Assembly: GCA_002224055.1 (NCBI GenBank)
Contig: AZLU01000359.1
Span: forward strand, 1-26,810
Direction of reading: 5' to 3'
Source: Pezizomycotina sp. ARF18
Taxonomy: Eukaryota > Ascomycota
Length of the DNA stretch: 26,810 nt
Within the stretch, counting starts at the first letter, position 1. The number at the start of each line of letters is the position of its first letter. Of the stretch, positions 11,716 to 23,444 are shown in pieces. The translations under genes and the position numbers were made by a program. Under the pieces are notes generated by a model, which was not told the DNA's origin, did no database searches, and saw only the letters and a list, made by a program, of their open reading frames with translations.

Positions 11716-11730
11716 CCCCCCCCCCCCCCC
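11716..11730. repeat. poly(C) run of 15
   Basis: Fifteen consecutive C on the plus strand is unusual in this moderately AT-rich region, where nearly all other long runs are A or T. Its exact length is doubtful given the homopolymer errors visible elsewhere. Confidence 0.85.
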
Positions 11731-13600
11731 AGTGTCATATTCAAACAGCCGTTGCGATGCGCAGGATAAACTCTTATGCTTCGAGAAGCAGGAAGAATTT
11801 CTGAATATAGAACCTACCCGATCCTGCGAATAAGCAGAGGGGATACGCATGGTGAACAGAAGAACACGTCATTGCCTATAAGTAGTCGTGCACATTAATA
11901 TTGGAAAAGAGTTTATGAGATGAAAGCAACGGTTTGCCATATCCGAGTAGCTTTGCTTAATACCTTCCTCCATGAAGAAATTCGGTCGATATCGCCTTAT
12001 CTGCTAGATGATTTAAAAAAGCTATTAGCAAACGAATTTCCAAAGATTATACCACTAAGAGATAATAAATAGTATTATACTAATCAAGGTCTTCATGAGG
12101 AACCGCGGATAGCTCAAGCAGTATTGAACGGCTGTAGATCATTTGAGGCGATGGCAGAAAACACCACAGCAGCTGTGGGCCGTTTTTAGGCGGGATTTAT
12201 TCGCTACCTAGTCCTCCACCAGTGAAGCCGAATCGATAGTATCCCTATTGATGTAGTATTGAAAAGGGCTCCATTCCCTCGGATACTGGAACCATTTAAA
12301 GAGAGAAACAGACTGATAGATAACTCCGTATGAAAATTTGCGACCCCAGAAGGATTTCAGAAACCACGATATCAGAAGTACCGCTTGAATCTCAAGGCCA
12401 CGTCCCCATATCCACGATTTCAGTCACTACCAAAGTCGAGCTTGATTCTTTAGGCACTTCAACGAGTTACTACCAGGTAACGATACTCAACAGCGTATAG
12501 TCAGGCTCGGAATTGAAGAGAATAAACGGCGACGACGACCAACCATTGCTAAGGCCTTTCTAACGAGACCAAAAAAATTTTGTAATGCTGAGACGGGGTT
12601 GAGCCGCTTATGCGTCAAAGCGGCTATATCAAGAGTATCGCTTAGAGAGTCCGCGCACCCTCAAATGATATCAATAACCTAAGCTATTTCTCGCGACAAT
12701 GGCGTACCGGCATACTCCGTAGGTCCACAACCGGCAAACGACACGTGAAGGCTTGTCAAGGTCGCTGTTGGAAGACGATCGCCTGTGATATGGAAATATG
12801 CGTGTACGCGGGCGGATCATAAACATCTTTAATCCTGTACATGTATAACCCAGTGATATCGACAAAGTCAAACAACATCGGACCGGCTATAGCACAGAGA
12901 TTGCTTAAAGCTTAATGGATTATGGATACCGTGAACGATATCACGTGAGTTCCTAAGCTTGACTGTTAAAACACTCCTATACGATATCGAATAGCGACTA
13001 GCTGTTCATTAAAAAAGGCTGTTTACCAGAATATTTTTTTCCTTTGATCGGGCGAAGGAGCGAGAGAAAAGACATAACAAAAGTACCAATTCAAGCTTTA
13101 AAAAACTAAAGTACATCAATAACAAATTAGTCTTTAGACTGAAGATAAAAATCACTCAACACACTCTGTAAATTTATCGCCAGTAAAGGGTGACGAGTTA
13201 TACTTCCCGGTGTAACAGTCCGGTCTCTAATCCTTCGTATCGAACGACGAACAAGGACTACACGCGGAAAATGGTTTCATACGAGAAACATTCAATCAAA
13301 CATGAAGAGACTGCCGCAAGGAATAGTAAGAGTATCACTGAAAATCCTTACCGCCGATGCATATCTATGACTGAAGCGGTGCTCGTTTGCGATATAACCC
13401 TTCTACGTACTCTGTCCCCGTACGAAACCATTTCCATAAAGACTAGAAACCGGAGTCTGGGTCGTACATAACCAGATTAGTATGGGAGATTTCATGCACC
13501 GTCAAAGTATAACAATTCTCTTAAGGCGTTGGATCCTCAACCTATAACCAAAAGTACTCAGTGGATGCATCACCGGCGGATGATGGCGATAACCAGTGAG

Positions 13601-13637
13601 TTTTTTTTTTTAAAAAAAAAATAAAAAATAAAAAAAA
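13601..13637. repeat. adjacent T and A runs (short hairpin-like tract)
   Basis: A run of 11 T is followed directly by 10 A, then A-rich sequence with single T interruptions. The T/A junction is self-complementary. No gene end is close enough to make it a terminator. Confidence 0.6.
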
Positions 13638-15174
13638 CTGCAGTGAACCTTCACATATGAGCTATCAAAAGGCATCAGCGTGGGCAGAAGTCTTATATTG
13701 AAAACTTCGATCGCATCAAGAAGATCTTTTAGATAAACAATAATAAGAATACTGTCTTAACCTCCAAAAGCCCAGGTATACCGTGACTAAAAGCTACTCC
13801 TCAACCTCAGTCGATGCTGTCATAACCGCGAACCACCACTAGCCAAACGATACTCAACGAGTTTCCTAATTATAATTGTAATGAGTTGAATCACGCGAAA
13901 TATTGCAAGGAACGTAGCCACATGCAAAGCGGTCTATGTTTACAATTGTGAGCAGAATCCAGAAGCATAGTTCTCGACCTTATCACTAGTACCACTTCAA
14001 GCCTAGACACTCCAATCGCTATTGCATCCCTACCCATCAAACTAACGACTGCTAGATGTCACATAGGAATTCCTTCGTGAAAAACGCAGAAGCCATACCA
14101 TACTGTAAAAATTTTCAATGCAGTACCCCACCGGTTACTAAGTACTTCTCATATTCCAAACTATCCAAACAGATCCGACAAAAAGTACTCATACTTGCCC
14201 GAAAACTTATTAGAACCCAAGCCGTTCAAAAAGTCCGCTGAAAGGCATATTATCGTATGAAATTGTACTTAACTTTCAAGGACTAAAACCGCGGCAACGT
14301 GATAAGAAAAATTCGTATTTTGTTCCACCTGCACTACTTCCAGATACTTTTGTCAGTGCATCACCCACCACGATACGTGAGAGATTTATTGTAATTCTTC
14401 AGTGTCTCCCATCTTATATTGAGAAAGGAAAGACGAAAGAATAGATAAGTCTAAAGTGGAAGATTCCTTTCCATAAACACTAATGGATCAAGTGATGATA
14501 TCAAGAATACTGCTCAAATTCTGAACTACCTCGGTTTCCGGTATATCAAAAATTCGGCACCCTTTAAGCGAGCCAAGATAGGCGCATTGCATTGTCGCTA
14601 CCAAATCGAATGGCCATCCGGTATCGTAGAAATTCTCTAGTGCGATACTCCATCAAGTCCTAACGCGCGATAATTAACAGCGCAAGGATGGTTCACCGAT
14701 AAGATCCCCCACGTCTCAAAGAATCCGAACACATGTGGAGCGCTCATACAGACTCCAATCCCCAAAATCCAAACGCCTGGCAGTCATAACTATTTCACAA
14801 AAGCTTGCCACGCAGTATAACTTCATTCTCTTAAAACATAGCTTCTCTCATACGATAGAAAGCATCAAAAGTGAAAACTAGTATCTTTCGTCCGCCGACA
14901 TTATTTTTACCCTTTTGTATCCACCACCTCCAACGATACGAAACTAGCTTTCCCTAATGGAAGTGTACAACGTCTCCGCTGCATCTCTGATATTACAGAG
15001 GAAAACCAATGAGTGCATAAGCGGCGCTGCCGTAGGAAAGGCCATTCCCGATCAACACCAGGAAATACCCAAAGATTGCTATATCACAACCTACCACTTG
15101 AAGGTCTAACTACGATGTCAAGGCAACATACAAATGGATTTTTCAACAACTACAAGCCCATACAGGATAACCAC

Positions 15175-15213
15175 GACGGAGGCAAACGACGGAGGCAAAC
15201 GACGGAGGCAAAC
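15175..15213. repeat. 13-bp unit repeated three times
   Basis: The unit GACGGAGGCAAAC occurs three times in tandem without mismatch (15175-15187, 15188-15200, 15201-15213) and is followed by a partial GACGACGG. It lies within the diverged repeat region, between the U block at 14926 and the P block at 15383. Confidence 0.9.
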
Positions 15214-15987
15214 GACGACGGATACCGTAAGAGCCTTCTCTTACTCCGATGCTATACGTCTTGTCGTTTTCGAGCGATCCATAGCGGACAACCGATAAGA
15301 AAAGGTTGTCCACCTGCTAGGCCTCGGTGCGATATATTCTAAAAGTGACCACGACGAAGAGCTGGATAGCAAACCGCCGAAACAAGCCTTTCAAAATCCA
15401 TAAAAGGCGTACTACCTAAAACACATACGTATTCTCTAAACCGCAACGTGGTTCCGGACCATAAAAACCCAAAGTGAAATCCGTATCTTCGTCATACCGA
15501 AATGCAGTCCATACTGTTGACAATTTTGCCGTCAACGTCCTCAATGATACATTACAAGCTTTTCAGGTGTAGTGTTATAACGTAAGTGATATTGAACGGC
15601 TAGGAAGAAGGGTACATAAGCGGCCTTTGTAAAGAAAAGAGTCGGATAAGCCGTGACGAAGACCGAGTGTCATATCGTGATGGAGTACTGGCCCAAGTAC
15701 AAGCCTTCTCCACTTCGTCATATCAACATTCCCTCCAAAAAAAAAAAAAGACGATGGGTCTATAGCGTTATCGCCATCGATATCCAACGACAGGACACGC
15801 GATATTGTACAAAACCCTTCCTCAGCTTAATTCTTCGCCTATCATCCTACTCGAACATTGATGTCGAGGTATCATACTCAGCGCATTAAAAAAGTTCAAA
15901 CGACAAGCGGTAAAACCCGATAAAATTTCAAGATTTCTTTTTAAAGCGTTCCGAAAATGAATGATACTGAGACCAACATCCTAACCC

Positions 15988-16205
15988 GATGCCTTCCAAA
16001 ACTAGATAAGGTGTACTAGCTCGTCGATATCACCTCGCAACATAGGATTCACCAACTCGTGCGCGCATTCGATAAAAAATTAAACACCGAGAATACGTCT
16101 CTCTCTGCGGCGGCGATACTAAAGCCAATCTCAAACTTGAGGCATACTATCAATTCACGGTATCAGAAGAGAACAGCATCCTCACCCTGATAGAAAGCTC
16201 GGCGA
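15988..16205 (+). repeat. diverged repeat copy P1
   Basis: This aligns with 18731-18955 and, more loosely, 16721-16905 and 15383-15470. After translation in the same register, P1 contains FDKKLNTEN and the copy at 18731 contains FDKTANTEN. Both then have a Ser/Ala-rich stretch and a SNL tripeptide. Both end with a shared GATAGAAAGCTCG. The residual protein-level likeness suggests descent from coding sequence. Confidence 0.6.
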
Positions 16206-17756
16206 GGATTAAGAATAAAGAATTGTTCTTCGGATACAGCGATGGACTAGCCAAATCGACGTGGTATAGCCCCTCTAAAATTCACGACGCATCCATCCCC
16301 ATCGATGCTACATGACGATCTTTTCTGGTATATATGAAGGGATGAGCTACAAACACGTAAGCGGCATTACTTCAAGGAAGATTACGTTTCCATAAAACAC
16401 TTGGAAAGTTGAAGGCGAGCAAATTAAACATACTGCTCGGCTTTCAAGCCCCGATCGATTCACGCCATACCACCACGCTGCGAAGAAGATGGCATAGCAT
16501 TCTCACCACGAAAACTCACGAGACTTCCGGTACCGTCACCGTTTTTTCAGCGAGAGATCACATGGCGATTGATAGTCGGACACGGTAGCCGTCCCGCGAT
16601 CTTGTGTTTGCATAAGGCCTAGCGGTTTAAAAAGTTCAGAAGGAGATGAGAAAGCTGATAAGACATCAACTGCCAAAGAGTAAAAAAGGGTGATGTCGGG
16701 AACATCGATACTGAAGTCAAACCTAAGCTTCCCAAAACCCAATAAAGATATACCAGCTGACCAATAACGACGTATACTATTCTCCCAACGATGGCCTATT
16801 TGATAGAACACCAAATGCTGAAACTGGTAAACACCTAACTCTGGCGTGATACTAAGCAGATCTTGAACTCGTATCGAACAGCGAGACCAGCAAGCCATAC
16901 GTCTACAGCTGCAGGAAAAACTCTTGTTTCACGGACATGGCGGAGATCTGAGTGGCCGTATTACGAGTACCGCTCTAACGCTCGAGCCACTTTGGTTCTT
17001 GATCCATATCAACTTACAGAGGAGAGGTCACGTAGAAATATTGCCACGAGCAATAACGTGACTCACAACCGATACTGTAAGAGGTCTTTCTGAGCCCAGC
17101 ACTCCAGGTATCTTCAATCCTGATAATCAACGATGAGACAATGCATTACATATAAATCCCATGTCTCAGCACATAGGCGCGGATCATACGAAATGCCTAC
17201 CCCCCTAAGGTTTAAACGTCTCAAGACTGTTTACAGGATATATTAGTACTGGGTCAGGAAGGACCTTCAGTATACTTACTCTTCAAATGCAACAGCTGCC
17301 GTATGAAAAAAGTATCAAATAGTGGAATCCGGCCATCGGTTTCCACGATCCTGCAGCCAATCTTTCGAAATTCAACCCATATTAATAGTTCGAACATAAA
17401 TACAAAACAACAACCTGAGCCAAAAGAGCACACAGCGCGAAAACGAAAGGGGATGTCCGTTGCATACAACGACGGCTAAATCCGCGCAATATAGCCCTCT
17501 AAAAATCACAACGCACACCCCACGTCAGTGATACATTACGAGCTTTTGCGGAGTAAGAGTATACAACACAGCCCTCAGTCAATCTCATCCAAAACGGCGA
17601 GACTAAAAAAGTACACAAGCCCACTACTACAAACTCAGTTCGTATAGGCATTGCGAAGAACTAGAAAGCGAGCGTAGCAGGAGCACTGCTTAAAATCGCA
17701 AGTCTCTGCCAGTCCAGATTATACCACAGCACTTCAGCGAAAACCGAGATGGAGCA

Positions 17757-18000
17757 TAGTATTGATCGTGGCCACAGAACCTAAAAATACAATGGAATAT
17801 TTCTTAGTGTACTTCTGGCATTGGTGATGAAGGTGGATAGTTAACAGTGAAGGACGCCCTCTGAGGGGTTTCAAACGTTCCGTTTCATAAAGAAGTTGAA
17901 ATAGGGCTCAAAGAAAGGTCTCATAAAACCTCAACTTTTAAGGGGTCTAAAGGATTACATGCAGAATATTGTCACTGATCCCCAAATCTAATCCTGCCGA
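17757..18000 (+). repeat. diverged repeat copy R1
   Basis: This segment aligns with 18316-18557. The best-kept part is the first 110 bases, which share ATAGTTAACAGTGAAGGAC near their end. The copies also share an ACCTCAAC...TT segment and end in a common TAATCCTGCC. The two copies are 559 bases apart. Their starts resemble the GTATT...GGCCAC part of the P block, so R and P may be parts of one unit. Confidence 0.75.
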
Positions 18001-18315
18001 AGACTGTCAGAGGTATCCTTAAAGGGCAAACTGCGCACAAAATACTTGTTTTCCAACCAGAGCACAAGTATACGTACTTCCTAGATACTAGATCACTCTG
18101 CGAAAAGTTCGTATCAATGTGAAAACGATACCGAAACCCCAAGGCTTAAAAAAGCCACCCCATAACCTTGATTTGCAAATGACGAACGAATAAGCACAAG
18201 CGCACCCTTGATAAGAATATTTAAGGCGAAGAAACAAACAAGCAGAGATTTGTCGAGATCCGATCTCGACAAGACAGGGAGCATAGGTCTCGGCGATGGG
18301 GTAAGGTTTCATAAA

Positions 18316-18557
18316 GCGTATTGACCGTGGCTGCAGAACTTAAGCATACAATGCAATATTTCCTGGTGTAATTCCGGATCTAGAAATTACGAGGGATAGT
18401 TAACAGTGAAGGACTACCCGGGGGATAAAAAATTCTTATAGACAACATTAAAAATTGTATCAAGGAAGACGACATACAACCTCAACATTTCCAAAGGCCA
18501 AAAGTGATTATATGGAAAACGTCAAAGCGGGTCTCATAAACTAATCCTGCCAATACC
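18316..18557 (+). repeat. diverged repeat copy R2
   Basis: This is the partner of the copy at 17757-18000, in the same orientation. Differences are mostly substitutions with a few small indels. Neither copy has a continuous reading frame. Confidence 0.75.
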
Positions 18558-18730
18558 CCTACGAAATTATACTAGCTCACAGGTAACGAGCTCGAAGTAC
18601 AGTGTTCTCGTAGTGGTTCGCTCGCTCGATAGAACAGCAACGTAATCTCGAAGCTGAGGAAGACGGATTAAGACCCCTACTATGAGGAGTCCTAAAATGA
18701 CGATACCGATGACACCGATACCGAGTTCAT

Positions 18731-18955
18731 AACCTACGCCTTCCAAAACCAACTACAGTATACTATCTTATTAGTGAGCGACAAGCTTGAAGCCATAGTA
18801 TTCTCCCCCTGATGGCCACGTTCGATAAAACAGCAAACACCGAAAATTTGTGCTCTCGATCCTCTGCTGGTATAAACCCGGTTTCAAACTTGGCCAATCT
18901 TATCCGCTTGTGACATAAACACAGACCAGCAAGCTCAGGCCGATAGAAAGCTCGA
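18731..18955 (+). repeat. diverged repeat copy P3
   Basis: This is the counterpart of 15988-16205. It includes an ATG-started short frame at about 18812 with MATFDKTANTEN that stops after roughly 30 codons. Upstream of that frame it shares GCCTTCCAAAAC and TAGTATTCTCCC words with the other copies. It is not a gene by itself. Confidence 0.6.
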
Positions 18956-19480
18956 CTCGCAAAAGACAATGGCCGGCGTATATACTCCGATAACGAGATC
19001 ACATCGCATAGACCTACAGAATGAGCCATGCATCATAGAGCGTATTCACAAGGGTCCCGCGATCGGATGAGGGTCTGATAGCCATCCAGGAAAAGATCCA
19101 AACGCCTCCGATCAACCACAGCAAGATCGCATACTAGCGTACGATCATTACTTTGGGATAAATTACTTAACGATTCGTCAAGCGTTCCATGAGACATCCA
19201 CACACAAGGAAGCAATGGTACAACACAAAGTGATAGCTTGGACCAGCAAACTCAAGGAGGGCAGCGATATCATAAAAAGAAAATGTTCAGAAATCAACAA
19301 CGGAAATACCGACGATATCAACAGCAAGTTCACGGAACGTTTACTGTAGAAGAGGTGGTGAGAGATATCTGTAGATAGTAGTAAATGTTTCTTAAAGCGT
19401 TGTAATCTTGAAATTAACGTACAGTATAATATAATAGGCAGAACAACACGTTTGCACAGCGTAGTAGACAACAGCAGAGA

Positions 19481-19819
19481 AATAACAATACATCAGTATT
19501 TCAATAAGGCTTTAAGATGGAGGAAAAGGTATGGACACAAAAAAAAGAAGGCTAATCATGCAAGAGAATTACTTAATGGATATGATGACAATAGTAATAA
19601 GAAAAGAAATGTGATAAAGTGATCGGTATAATTATAGAAAACATGGTAATAAGTGTATTATAGTAATAGACATGATTAATCAATTAATACAACCCTCACC
19701 CACAAGCGGTTGATAACCATCGAGTTCCCACCATCCATGATTAATATATAGACATTGTGATTTGATGTTGTGACCCGTCGACTGAGGTATAAAACCGCCA
19801 GTATGTAAACAAAAGTACT
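19481..19819 (-). other. 3' flank of SLA1
   Basis: This is the probable 3' untranslated and downstream region of SLA1 on the minus strand. It is AT-rich, with several TATATT/TTAATT words on the sense strand from 100 bases after the stop. I see no second gene and no exact poly(A) signal that I would trust. Confidence 0.45.
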
Positions 19820-22800
19820 TTAGAAACCGAAAGGGTTCTCCGGAGCTGCAATATCCTCGTTAGCCATTGCGCTATCACTGAACGGAAATAAGAGAGGATG
19901 CAGAGATCTCAAAATACAAACAAAATGGGGATTATGGGTAAAAGTTCAAAAAAAAAAAAAAAAAAAAACCAGAAAACAGGGAAAACACTTACTAGCAGCC
20001 CCAAGTTCGCCTTCCTCCCGTCGGCTGCGGCGTCAGCTTCTTTACCCCGAACTTCACCGACGGCGGCGTCCGTAGCCTGCGGCTTCAGCGGCTGCATGAG
20101 TCCACTATTTGTCCCCCTACTCCTAAATGCGCCGGTTTCTGCGGTATCAGCGGCGTCGGCATGCTCAGGTCCACCGTCGGCTGGAACGGCGCCCTCAGCG
20201 GCGGCAACACGCCCGTCGGCTCTGGTAGCAACGGTAGCTGCTGCTGCTGTGGGAATTGTTGTTGCGGGAATCCCGTCATTTGCGGTGGTAGTGCTTGTTG
20301 TTGTTGCTGCGGGAATCCGGTGACCTGCTGCTGCAAATACCCGTTCTGCGGCTGTTGGAAGTTTGGATTGAAGCCCGTCGGTTGCATTATCATCGGCGTA
20401 GATTGCTGGAAACCAGCCGCGTTCGGGAATCCGGTTACGTTAGGCTGCAACGGTTGCATCTGCGGCGGTTGGAACGTCTGCTGTCCCGGCGCCGATAGCG
20501 GTCTCGCGGGCGGCGGTGGAGCCAGCACACCGGTTCCCTGCGCGATCTGCGGTGCTGCAGGCCGCTGCCTTCCCATCGTGTATTGTTGTTGTTGTTGCTG
20601 CTGCGGCTGGAATTGCTGGTATTGTTGCGGCGGCGGGAGACGACGTTCTGCCCGATGCCCGCCATGCCGGCTTGCGCGCTCGACAGCGGTGCGGCGAGGA
20701 TGTTCGCGGGCGGTGCTTGCCACTGCTGCTGCGGCGGTGGCGATGTTTGGACTTGCGGGATCGGAGCGGCGCGGAGCAGGTACGGCGGCTTGTACGAGTG
20801 GCGTCGGTTGGACGGAAGGCGCGACGACAGTCGGTTGCAGTGCGGCGTTAGTATTGATAGTTCCTTCAGTGCACGGTCAGCGGTTGCGGTTCCGGCTGCG
20901 GGGGCGGGCTGACGGCGGCTGGCTGTGGCGGTGGAGGCGTTGCGGCCTTTGGTGGCTCCTGCTTGGCAGGCTTCGGCGTCCACGCGTCGTCCGCGAAACC
21001 TTCCCTCTTTTCAGCTGGTGCGGCGGCGGCAGCAGCAGCAACTTTCTCCGCGACAGCCTTCGGTTCGAAAGCTTTAGGATCTACGACGTCCGAAGTTTGC
21101 ACTGGCGGCGCAGGTCTGCCTTTCCTCGTATTATTCTTGAGTGCTCCTCCTGGACCGGCAAACAGGCCGCCTTGACTGCCACCTTCCTCCCCATCCGCAT
21201 CGTCTCCCGAAGCCCGCGGCTCTTCCTATTATACTTGAGATCCAAGAACTTCATAACGCGCAGGATATCACCCTCCTTCAACCCCAAAGTGCGCAAACGG
21301 GGTTCGTGATCTCCGCAGGATCGTCTCGTCCATGTTATCCTTGTGGAAGTTCGTAGCGTACCTCTGGCACGCGTGCACGTCGACGCCGCACGCCAAGAAG
21401 AATTCAAACCAGTCGTAGTCGTCCTTCCGGGGACCCGCCTGTTTCGACCTGTCTATCGTGATACCGGATCCCGCGGGGCTTCCCGTCCTGGCGGCGTTGG
21501 TGCTGTTGCGGTTGCGAATGTCGGACAGCGGTTTCTCTTCGTCGAGGCTCTGGCCGGTGACGCGCTCGACGTACTCGAGGTCGTTCCGCGACATCTTGAC
21601 GACGGGGACGGCGATCTTGATGCCGTTGACCTTGTGCAGGTGGATCACGCCGTCGCGGCAGTTTAGGAACTCGGCGTCTACGTTAAAGGTGCCGGTGCGG
21701 TCTGTCCACGTCCTTACGTTCTTGGGTTAGGTCCTGCCAATTGTTAGTCAGTGGTCACTAGAACTAGAAACGTGGGTTTTATGCTCACTTGTCTTCGCAG
21801 CCTGAGCCTGCTGCTGTTGCCGTTATCGGGCCTTCTCTGGACCTGTGCCTGGCTGGCCGCTTGAAGTCGCCGACGAAGCAAGACTACTGCCTCGTACGGG
21901 GAGTTTCATTCCGGGGCCGACGCTATCCTGGTGAGAGTGGCCGTACGACTTCCCGCTCGCGCTCCTCGCCCTCGAGCCGGAGCGCTGCGGGGTAGCATCC
22001 TCCTCTTCGTCCTTCTCGAAAGCACCCTTCTTGACTTCGACGTAGCTGCTGGGGACCACGCCTTCTTTATTAGTCGCGACCCTCCGGACCATCCACCATT
22101 CGCTAGATTTCGTATCATCGAGTATGATAACGTCGTCTCCCACCCGGACGGTAACCTCGTCGTCACCCTGGGCGTCGAAGTTGTACATTACGGTTCCCAA
22201 CTTTTCCTCCGCTCGTCGCGGCGACCATTACGTCGCGGAGGTGGACGTTCGACTGAGCAAGACTGCGCATCTCGACGATGTCGGAAAGTATCTCCTCCGC
22301 CGCATCCTTACTGCCCACGTGCAGATCCAGCGACCGTTCCGGGTGAACCAAGTCCAGCCCCACCCTTTTCCCGTCGGCGGACCACTCCTTAAGATCCTCG
22401 ATCGTCCACTGCTGCGAGGGATGTTCTTGCGGTGGGGCGTAAGCTTAATATGCCCGTTGCCCAGCTCTAGCGTCGCGGGGTGTTTCTTCTTCGAGATGAC
22501 CTCGTTGACTTGGTACGTGTGGATCCCCACGACATCGATCTGCGAGAAACTAGTAGGCGGCGGCGGGCTAAGCGGTGGCTCGGACTCGGAATCCGTCCTC
22601 GGTCGTGGCGGCAATCGCGGGGAAGTTCTTCCGCCCTTCTTCGTCGCTGTCATCCGGCGGTGGCGTAAAGTTGACCTTTTTCCGGCGCGGTGCTTCTTGA
22701 GCGACAGGCTGCGTTACGATTGCAGGCGGAGAAGGCTCGGGCTGTTCGTAGTGCTGCTGCTGCGGTGCCTCCTCTGCGCCTGCTGCTCTGCCGCCTGCTT

Positions 22801-23444
22801 CCTCTGCAGGATCGCGGCGACGGCGCAGCAGGCGACGGCTTGCGGGTTCGTTATCATGATCAGATTCCTCCTCTGCATAGTCGTGAGATGCTATTGACGT
22901 CGGCCGCGGTGGCATCGGCGGGGGTGCTTCGTCTTCCTCCTCTTCCGCCTGCTGGTGATGTTGCGCCGGAGCGGCGGCGGCGGCCGAGCTACCCTCGTCT
23001 GCTTCCCCTTGCTCGATGTAGTTCGACGGTGCGAGCCGTATCGCGTTAAAGCCCACGAGGATCCAGTCCGGTCGGAGCTGTCGTAGACGTCCAGCACAGA
23101 GTCCTCCATGAACGAGAGCTCTCCTCCGTCTGCGCTCGTAGTCGTACAGCGCTTTGCATTTTCCTATCGCGTAGCCTATTTGCCGCCACGTCAGTTCAAC
23201 AAAAGTCAACATTCCGCAAAACTGGTACTAAAATAAGGACAGTACTACCTCCTCGATGTAGTTATTCGGCACCAGACGACGGGTTCCTCCTCCTCATCGT
23301 CCCCCGTTTTTCTTGGCGGTCCACCAGTCGTCGTCGCTCGACTTTTCCGTGACGTAGAGGATGTCCCTTCCGAGGCTCAGCTCCTGCTCGCTCTGGGGTT
23401 GGTAGGCGAAGACAGCCTTGTATATCCCAGGAAAGCCGCGGCAT
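19820..23444 (-). CDS. SLA1: Sla1 endocytic adaptor / actin cytoskeleton-regulatory protein
   Basis: SLA1 is a cortical-patch adaptor that binds NPFxD cargo signals and clathrin, restrains Las17/WASP and works with Pan1 and End3. Four exons: 23444-23249, 23175-21789, 21733-19993 and 19845-19820; introns are 73, 55 and 147 bases with CTGAC or CTAAC branch sites. Product is about 1,115-1,120 aa, normal for filamentous fungi. Domains in order: SH3-1 (about 1-65, YVTEKSSDDDWW, LVPNNYIEE); SH3-2 (about 68-130, CKALYDYE, DWILVGFNA, LAPSNYIEQ); an acidic Pro-rich linker; a conserved region near 290 (KKHPATLELGNGHIKL); SH3-3 (about 390-455, GTVMYNFDAQGDDEVTV); SHD1 (about 530-600, VRTWTDRTGTF); SAM-like SHD2 (about 628-690, YDWFEFFLACGVDVHACQRY); then a Gln/Pro-rich tail with LxxQxTG-type motifs (LQPNVTGF, LQQQVTGF, LPPQMTGF, IPQKTG), the known targets of Ark1/Prk1 kinases. 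The last exon encodes ENPFGF. The frame breaks a dozen or more times at single-base indels, which I take as sequence errors. Confidence 0.95.

Larger units (their letters stand above)
9900..19480. repeat. gene-free region with diverged repeat units
   Basis: Across 9.6 kb I find no gene with splice structure or known domain. The region contains related blocks at several positions. One block (call it U, containing GATACATTACRAGCTTTT-like sequence, often followed 50-90 bases later by ACATAAGCGGC-like sequence) appears near 14926, 15528, 16285 and 17510. A second (call it P, with TTCCAAAAC and then TTCGATAAAACAGCAAACACC-like sequence) appears near 15383, 15988, 16721 and 18731, with a partial copy near 10727. 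U is followed by P after about 440 bases in three successive cases. Copies are diverged but alignable by eye. Open frames reach about 120 codons, which is near what chance gives over this length. It could be an ancient satellite, decayed tandem paralogues or a centromere-like region; the sequence does not decide. Confidence 0.5.

Noticed and set aside
15175-15213. Short direct repeats considered as a CRISPR-like array
   Set aside because: The 13-base units abut with no spacers, in a eukaryotic context; this is a simple tandem repeat.
20161-21309. 382-codon plus-strand frame rich in Cys and Gly
   Set aside because: It is the antisense shadow of the Gln/Pro-rich SLA1 tail: CAG and CCG codons read backwards give Cys, Gly and Arg. 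It has no promoter and no splice sites of its own.
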